Positions 6,747-10,775 of a stretch of 10,775 nucleotides of DNA are shown here, piece after piece; the stretch's first letter is position 1, and each line of letters begins with the position of its first letter. A program made the position numbers and the translations under genes. The stretch lies in the NCBI GenBank assembly GCA_002378845.1, contig DFRY01000007.1:43895-54669 (forward strand), in the 5' to 3' direction. The notes under the pieces are model-generated. The model ran no database searches and was not told the origin of the DNA. It saw nothing but the letters and a program-made list of their open reading frames with translations. This DNA comes from Ruminococcaceae bacterium UBA3451. Lineage in GTDB: Bacteria; Bacillota; Clostridia; Oscillospirales; Acutalibacteraceae.

Positions 6747-7204
6747 TTTTTCTGTTTACCTGGTTTTTGGGCATTCTGGCCGGAATTATAACGACCATTG
6801 CAAACCCTGCCATACGGTCGCTCGGGGAAATCAGCCGCAACCTGCTGTTTTACCAAATGACCGTGTCCCTTTCCCTTTCGGGGCTCATCAGTTTTGTCGG
6901 TCATGTGTTCCATTCTGACATGGTGGCAACGAAAATCGGTTGGGCAACCGGCAGCCCGTTCCAAAAGGAACTGGGGTTTGCGGAACTTGGCTATGCGTTC
7001 GCGGGAATTCTGTGCATTTGGTTCCAAAAGGAATTTTGGCTTGCCGCCATTGTGATTGCTTCTCCGCTTTATGTTTTGGCGGGCATTAACCACGTTTGGG
7101 AAATGGTCGTAAAAAAGAACTACGCTTCCCATAATACATGGACGATTATCCCCGATTTTCTGCTTCCGCTCACCTGGGCTGTGCTGTTCTTCCTTGCACA
7201 GTAA
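6743..7204 (+). CDS. Small DUF6790-like integral membrane protein
   Basis: A 153-aa hydrophobic protein with about four to five membrane segments (about 1-21, 36-56, 78-94, 97-117, 136-152). The conserved-looking central part IGWATGSPFQKELGF (65-79) and the later INHVWEMV (115-122) resemble, from memory, the DUF6790 family of small membrane proteins; its function is not known to me. It begins in the ATGA that ends the MFS gene, with GGTGA (6732-6736) 6 nt upstream, so it is translationally coupled to the pump and under the same TetR-type control. It may be an accessory subunit, or an independent membrane stress protein. A strong hairpin terminator follows. Coding status is secure; the family label is moderate and the role unknown. 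Confidence 0.8.
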   Translation: MIFLFTWFLGILAGIITTIANPAIRSLGEISRNLLFYQMTVSLSLSGLISFVGHVFHSDMVATKIGWATGSPFQKELGFAELGYAFAGILCIWFQKEFWLAAIVIASPLYVLAGINHVWEMVVKKNYASHNTWTIIPDFLLPLTWAVLFFLAQ

Positions 7205-7214
7205 ACAAAGATAA

Positions 7215-7258
7215 AACAGGCGGCGCTATTCCAAAACGGAAAGCGCCGCCTGTTATTT
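7215..7258. terminator. Strong bidirectional intrinsic terminator
   Basis: A 13-bp perfect stem, AACAGGCGGCGCT (7215-7227) with AGCGCCGCCTGTT (7242-7254), continues past a single bulged A into 4 more base pairs (TTCC/GGAA) and a 5-nt loop. T-rich stretches follow on both strands (TTATTTATT on plus, TTTTATCTTTG on minus). It separates convergent genes and should end both transcripts. Confidence 0.88.
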
Positions 7259-9065
7259 ATTCCTGATTGTAGCCCAGAAGAAAGCCCAACTGTTCTTGCG
7301 TCAGACCGAAGCCGGCCAACACATTGCTCAGCCCCGGGTCATAATCCAGCGTATCGTACAAATACCCTAGCCCACGGTAGGTGAACTCGTTCATTTCCGC
7401 CGCGGAATCCTCCGAGGAAAGGTCGATAATCTGACTTCCCAACGGAGGGAGCATAATGGGCGAGCTGCTCGGACTTCCCCGTAATTTTTCGCTGACCGAA
7501 AGCGAAAACATACCGGTCACATCCAGTTTCACCGTGCTGCTCATTTCTTTTTCATTATAAAGGGTGGTCTCTATGGTGACGCTCGACTTGTCCAGCTGGC
7601 TGAGCGATTGCGGCAAACCGTACTGGCTGACGTACTTCCCGATTTCGTGGTCGGGGTCGTACAATGAAATTACGTATTTTCCCGTTACGGTGTCGGAACC
7701 CAGGAACTTTGCCTTTTTCAGTCCCGAGTAATCAATATTCAGGCCGATATTCTGCGGCTCTTCCAGACTTTTGACCTTTAGCTGAATCTTTCCGGAATTT
7801 GCGTTCGTTTTTAAATCTGTAAACGTAAAGCCCTGCTCATGGTTATAAATCAAGTCGACAGCCAATTTGTTTTCGGCAGCAAGGGTGTTGATTTGCACAT
7901 CCCGCTCTTTCCCCTTGCTTTCATAGCAGTGAGCCAACAGCGTTCCGTCCTGCGCCAAATAGGAAACCGCAGAAAACGCCGTGCCGTCCTGTTCCAAATT
8001 CAGCTTGGAAAACAAATCTTCTATTGACTTTTTGTAATCTTCCCGGCTTAGCTTACCGGAATCCGCTTTCGCTGGTTCTCCGATCAAAGCGGACAGAACA
8101 TGGTAATTGTCTGAAACGAAAGAGTATAAATAATCGTCGTTTTCAACCGTCTGCAGCAGCGCCTTCGCCATGGCCGCTGTCTGTTCAGCATTGAGCGACG
8201 CGGTCAGCTTTTGCCCCTGTACTTTCGTTTCATCAACCGTAATACTCTGATCGTTTTCCGCCTTCATTTCGGCGCCCGCAAGCGAATTTGTATAAATGGC
8301 CGCCAGCTTTACCAGACTGGCTTTCAGCTTTGCCGAATCATATTTCAGATTCGCAATATCGTTCAGATTAAACCGTGATTCCGTCATGTTTCCGACTGCA
8401 AGATACTTATCGTAGACTTCAGGGATATGTAAATATATTTTGCCGTCATTATAAAGAAACGTCTGTAAATTTATTTTGGAATAGGACGGATCCGAAATTG
8501 TATACGTCGTTTCAATCCCTTTGTCATCTCTGCGGGTGTTAGAGCTGACGTACAGGCTGTTTACGTAATTAGCAGCCTGTTGAATCGCCGCCGTGTCTTC
8601 CTTTTGCATATTCAGTCCTTGAAGGAACTCGTCCTCCACTTTTAAGTTCAGTTTATACGTCGAATTCTCTGTATAATTTGCGGCGGTGTTTTTTGCCGCG
8701 CCCAGCGTTTCGTCCAAAACCGTAACCAATTGCTCTGCCGACGCATTTGCGGCAGCCTGTTCAAGATTGCGCGCATACTGGTTTTTCCCCAGAACCAGCT
8801 GCATAAAATCCCGGTTATAAAATATTTTTCCTACCGATACCGCGCTGACCAGCAGCATGAGAACCACCAGTATACCCGCAAGTACCTTTTGAAAACCCGT
8901 TTTTTTCGGCCGATACGGGCGGTTCTGTTCGGTGTTGCCCGACTGCGAAGCTTCCGTTTCCCAGTCGGAAATCACAGACTGCGGCTGCTTTGCCGCAGCA
9001 AGACACGCTGCACATAAGAGTTCGCCCTCTTCGGCGGAACTGCCGCACTTCATGCAAGTTGCCAT
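7257..9065 (-). CDS. Zinc-ribbon, single-pass membrane protein with large extracytoplasmic region
   Basis: A 602-aa protein I do not recognise beyond its architecture. The N-terminus has CMKC (Cys4, Cys7) and CAAC (Cys18, Cys21), a compact zinc-ribbon. A charged, flexible linker follows, then one membrane segment at about 60-82 preceded by the basic stretch RPKKTGFQK, predicting a cytoplasmic ribbon and outside C-terminus. The remaining 520 residues have no cysteine-rich or catalytic motif I can name; they are rich in Asn, Ser, Lys and alternating hydrophobics, and look like beta-strand/helix lipoprotein-type folds (stretches such as STYKLNLKVED and YTISDPSYSKINL). Zinc ribbon plus TM plus large extracellular domain is common in Clostridia membrane proteins of unknown function. 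The ATG at 9065 has AGGAG (9073-9077) at 7 nt. It has its own promoter and terminator, so it is probably monocistronic. Confidence 0.85.
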   Translation of the reverse strand: MATCMKCGSSAEEGELLCAACLAAAKQPQSVISDWETEASQSGNTEQNRPYRPKKTGFQKVLAGILVVLMLLVSAVSVGKIFYNRDFMQLVLGKNQYARNLEQAAANASAEQLVTVLDETLGAAKNTAANYTENSTYKLNLKVEDEFLQGLNMQKEDTAAIQQAANYVNSLYVSSNTRRDDKGIETTYTISDPSYSKINLQTFLYNDGKIYLHIPEVYDKYLAVGNMTESRFNLNDIANLKYDSAKLKASLVKLAAIYTNSLAGAEMKAENDQSITVDETKVQGQKLTASLNAEQTAAMAKALLQTVENDDYLYSFVSDNYHVLSALIGEPAKADSGKLSREDYKKSIEDLFSKLNLEQDGTAFSAVSYLAQDGTLLAHCYESKGKERDVQINTLAAENKLAVDLIYNHEQGFTFTDLKTNANSGKIQLKVKSLEEPQNIGLNIDYSGLKKAKFLGSDTVTGKYVISLYDPDHEIGKYVSQYGLPQSLSQLDKSSVTIETTLYNEKEMSSTVKLDVTGMFSLSVSEKLRGSPSSSPIMLPPLGSQIIDLSSEDSAAEMNEFTYRGLGYLYDTLDYDPGLSNVLAGFGLTQEQLGFLLGYNQE

Positions 9066-9116
9066 TAAAACACTCCTAAAATTTCAACATTTCCGCTGAT
9101 AGCGGATTACCTTTTT

Positions 9117-9145
9117 ATTATAGTAACCGCCCAATTTCAGAACAA
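9117..9145 (-). promoter_or_regulatory. Promoter of the zinc-ribbon membrane protein
   Basis: The minus strand has a perfect TATAAT (9117-9122) preceded at 17 bp by TTGTTC (9140-9145), sharing the TTG core of the -35 consensus. The predicted start near 9110 gives a leader of about 45 nt. This contains a small 6-bp hairpin (9092-9106) and then the AGGAG ribosome site. Confidence 0.6.
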
Positions 9146-9176
9146 CCGGTATATATTGGAATTCGAATACAGAAGA

Positions 9177-9203
9177 AGGGGCGCACCGCAACGGTACGCC
9201 CCT
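9177..9203 (-). terminator. Probable intrinsic terminator of the aldo-keto reductase gene
   Basis: A hairpin of 7 bp (AGGGGCG/CGCCCCT), one C-A mismatch, 4 bp (ACCG/CGGT) and a CAA triloop lies 22 bp after the aldo-keto reductase stop. The following minus-strand sequence is only moderately T-rich (TTCTTCTGT), so termination may be less efficient than at 7215-7258. Confidence 0.6.
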
Positions 9204-9224
9204 CATGTTTTGTTAAAATTTCAA

Positions 9225-10157
9225 TTACGGCAGAATGTTGCCGGCGGCACGGTAAATTTCGTACCATTCCTGTCTGGTCAGCTCCATTTCGGTCGCCTTG
9301 CAAATGTCTTTCAGGCGAGACGCGTTTGTGGTACCGACGATAGTCTGGATTTTAGCCGGGTGCCGTAAAATCCAAGCAGTGGCAATAGCGGAATTGGTAA
9401 CGCCCTTCTTAGCGGCAATTTCGTCAATCTTCTGGTTTAAGACCGGGAACTTGTCGTTGTTCAGGAACACGCCTTCAAACATGCCGTACTGGTACGGTGA
9501 CCATGCCTGAACGGTAATTTCCTTCAGGCGGCAGTAATCGAGCACGCTGCCGTCCCTGTCAACCGCGCTTGCATTTTCCATGTTCACATTAATGCCGTTG
9601 CTGATCATGGTTGCGTTGGTAATGCTGAGCTGCAGCTGGTTGATGACGAGACCCTGCTTTACATATTTGCTGAGCAGTTCCATCTGCATGGGTTTCTCGT
9701 TGCTTACGCCGAAATAGCGGACTTTTCCGCTGGTATGCAAAATGTCGAATGCTTCGGCAACTTCTTCCGGCTCGACCAAAGCGTCGGGGCGGTGCAGAAG
9801 CAGCACGTCAAGATAATCGGTGTTCAGGCGTTTTAAGCTGCCTTCCACGGACTTTAGAATATGTTCCTTGGAAAAATCAAAATACGCATTGCCGCCGTTG
9901 TCCTGGCAAATACCGCATTTTGACTGAAGAATCATTTTTTCTCGCACGGACGGGCTCATGTGAACCGCCTTGGCGAAAACCTCTTCGGATTTTCCCGCAC
10001 CGTAAATATCGGCGTGGTCGAAGAAGTTAATGCCCTGCTCAAAAGCAGTCTGTACCAGATTTTCCGCTTCTTTGTCAGACAAAGCGGTAATTCTCATGCA
10101 GCCAAGTGAAATTTCGGAAGACGGAAGTTTGCCCCCCGCAATTGGAATCATTTTCAT
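9225..10157 (-). CDS. Aldo-keto reductase (YdhF-like oxidoreductase)
   Basis: A cytoplasmic NAD(P)H-dependent oxidoreductase of 310 aa, a single (beta/alpha)8 barrel of normal family length. The catalytic tetrad is intact: Asp47 and Tyr52 in FFDHADIYG, Lys80 in LQSKCG, and His122 in LLLHRPD. Other family marks are GKVRYFGVSN (144-153), INQLQLS (172-178), QAWSPYQYGMFEG (217-229) and the cofactor-binding GTTNASRLKD (275-284). The overall pattern is closest, from memory, to E. coli YdhF-type reductases. The physiological substrate is unknown; aldehydes or reactive carbonyls are plausible. The ATG at 10157 has GAGGTG (10166-10171) 8 nt upstream. Its promoter has a MerR-type 19-bp spacer with a dyad, suggesting induction by an electrophile or similar stress through a regulator encoded elsewhere. 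Family certain, role inferred. Confidence 0.95.
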   Translation of the reverse strand: MKMIPIAGGKLPSSEISLGCMRITALSDKEAENLVQTAFEQGINFFDHADIYGAGKSEEVFAKAVHMSPSVREKMILQSKCGICQDNGGNAYFDFSKEHILKSVEGSLKRLNTDYLDVLLLHRPDALVEPEEVAEAFDILHTSGKVRYFGVSNEKPMQMELLSKYVKQGLVINQLQLSITNATMISNGINVNMENASAVDRDGSVLDYCRLKEITVQAWSPYQYGMFEGVFLNNDKFPVLNQKIDEIAAKKGVTNSAIATAWILRHPAKIQTIVGTTNASRLKDICKATEMELTRQEWYEIYRAAGNILP

Positions 10158-10324
10158 AAAAAATGCACCTCTTTCGTATTGTTCTATGATACATTGGAAG
10201 ATTTATCTGTACCGATTTTAAACCTTAGAGCTAACTGTAAGTCAAGTCTGTTTCGAAAGAAATCACCGACTCTTTCAAGTACTTTTTATTACCGACTTAT
10301 CTTTCCCCTGTTCATGGAAATTTT
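10158..10324 (-). other. Intergenic region between GH18 gene and aldo-keto reductase
   Basis: Besides the promoter/operator at 10215-10245 and the ribosome site at 10166-10171, I see no gene here. The stretch 10246-10324, just after the GH18 stop, has only weak dyads (TTTCC/GGAAA, 10302-10320) without a T tract. No convincing terminator for the GH18 gene is visible. Confidence 0.5.
10215..10245 (-). promoter_or_regulatory. MerR-type promoter/operator of the aldo-keto reductase
   Basis: On the minus strand, TTGACT (10240-10245) and TAAAAT (10215-10220) are separated by 19 bp, longer than the usual 17. The spacer is filled by an 18-bp near-perfect dyad, CTTAGAGCTAACTGTAAG on the plus strand (10224-10241), with arms matching at 6 of 7 positions. 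A long spacer with an internal dyad is the known architecture of MerR-family activated promoters. The dyad resembles, from memory, operators of AdhR/NmlR-like members that respond to carbonyl electrophiles. Confidence 0.7.
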
Positions 10325-10775
10325 TCACGAAAGCGTATTTTTTACGGTGTGAATCAGCGTGCCGGTTTTGTCAAAGGCAAGTTCCCACGCACCCACACCC
10401 AGAAGATTTTTTGAAAGCGCGTACTGTGCTTTCCGCTGAATGGCAGCGGCGTCGTCATAGCTGACGAAAGTGGAACCGTTGAAAAGCCACGGCACCAGCG
10501 CGGTGGAATCGAAAAATCTTTGGTAAGACGTGCTGCTTAAATACTTTGACTGAACAGAATCGTACCCCACAGTAGCCGCTGAAGAAAACCGCTGCCAAAG
10601 GCCGTTGCTGGCGTGGGCAGCACCCTGATACACATACCCGTAAAACGGTACACCCAATACCAGCTTTCCTGCGGGAAATCCGCAGTTCAGCCAGGTGCGC
10701 ACCGCGGAGTCCACACTGGTTTTGTACTGGGGTGACTGCCCCCAGGGCAGGTAGAGCGGCGCGTTAAAGTCTGTG
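10325..10775 (-). CDS. GH18 glycoside hydrolase (chitinase-like), C-terminal fragment
   Basis: About 149 codons are visible, ending in TGA; the 5' part lies beyond the right edge. The visible part matches the C-terminal half of the GH18 barrel: DFNAPLY just after the window edge (strand 6 region), KLVLGVPFYGY (strand 7), a VPWLFNGSTFVSYDDAAAIQRK-type stretch (the fvsYDd..Si..K family pattern) and LLGVGAWELAFD, where the Trp is the conserved active-site floor residue. The catalytic DxxDxDxE motif would be upstream, outside the window, so activity cannot be judged. The YG and W motifs look more like chitinase-type than spore-cortex (YaaH/SleL) members, but that is tentative. Likely secreted and acting on chitin, N-acetylglucosamine glycans or peptidoglycan. 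A GTG within the fragment is not a start, because the frame continues with conserved sequence upstream. Confidence 0.9.
   Translation of the reverse strand, partial: TDFNAPLYLPWGQSPQYKTSVDSAVRTWLNCGFPAGKLVLGVPFYGYVYQGAAHASNGLWQRFSSAATVGYDSVQSKYLSSTSYQRFFDSTALVPWLFNGSTFVSYDDAAAIQRKAQYALSKNLLGVGAWELAFDKTGTLIHTVKNTLS

Noticed and set aside
6356..7132. Open frame on the minus strand spanning the MFS and DUF6790-like genes
   Set aside because: It crosses the junction of two well-supported genes, has no recognisable domain, and mirrors their codon bias.
9077..9224. Direct repeat TAAAATTTCAA at 9077-9087 and 9214-9224
   Set aside because: An 11-bp AT-rich repeat in two intergenic stretches with no dyad or promoter relation; likely coincidental.
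10265..10297. Direct repeat ACCGACT at 10265-10271 and 10291-10297
   Set aside because: Only two 7-bp copies 26 bp apart, upstream of the MerR-type promoter; too short to support a binding site on its own.
1..10775. Search for CRISPR, toxin-antitoxin, insertion-sequence, phage, tRNA or biosynthetic-cluster signals
   Set aside because: No repeat-spacer arrays, transposase or integrase motifs, terminal inverted repeats, tRNA-like structures or peptide-modification genes were seen.

Overview
The window looks like an accessory/regulatory stretch from a low-to-medium GC Gram-positive chromosome, most likely a Clostridia member of the Oscillospiraceae/Acutalibacteraceae type. This is inferred from purine-rich Shine-Dalgarno sites, a DUF1385 (YqhQ-like) protein, Firmicute-style OmpR/HAMP-kinase genes, consensus SigA promoters and compact intrinsic terminators. 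No ribosomal RNA, tRNA, insertion sequence, CRISPR array or phage gene is visible.

Left part (1-4545, all minus strand): a four-gene signalling operon reads right to left. It encodes a secreted lipoprotein with FG-GAP/VCBS-like Asp/Asn/Gly loops, an OmpR/PhoB response regulator, a HAMP sensor histidine kinase, and a DUF1385 membrane protein that overlaps the kinase by 8 nt and runs off the left edge. A perfect extended -10 element lies about 200 bp upstream of the lipoprotein, implying a long leader.

Middle part (4480-7258): a self-contained efflux cassette. A TetR repressor (minus) is divergent from a 14-TM DHA2-type MFS transporter (plus), which overlaps a small DUF6790-like membrane protein by ATGA. 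The 149-bp divergent region holds two face-to-face SigA promoters and two matching dyads of the form TGAGC-N4-ACTCA. One dyad sits between the two -35 boxes and one on the transporter start site. The simplest reading is a drug- or metabolite-inducible pump in which TetR controls both itself and the pump. Hairpin terminators close both arms.

Right part (7257-10775, all minus): a 602-aa protein with an N-terminal zinc ribbon, one membrane segment and a large extracytoplasmic region of unknown role. Next is an aldo-keto reductase with an intact Asp-Tyr-Lys-His tetrad, then the C-terminal end of a GH18 (chitinase-like) glycoside hydrolase. The aldo-keto reductase promoter has a 19-bp spacer filled by a dyad, the hallmark of MerR-family activation, but no MerR gene is present in the window.

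Nothing here is clearly a new defence or mobile system. The most informative items are the two regulatory regions, the lipoprotein-two-component-DUF1385 operon, and the uncharacterised zinc-ribbon membrane protein.
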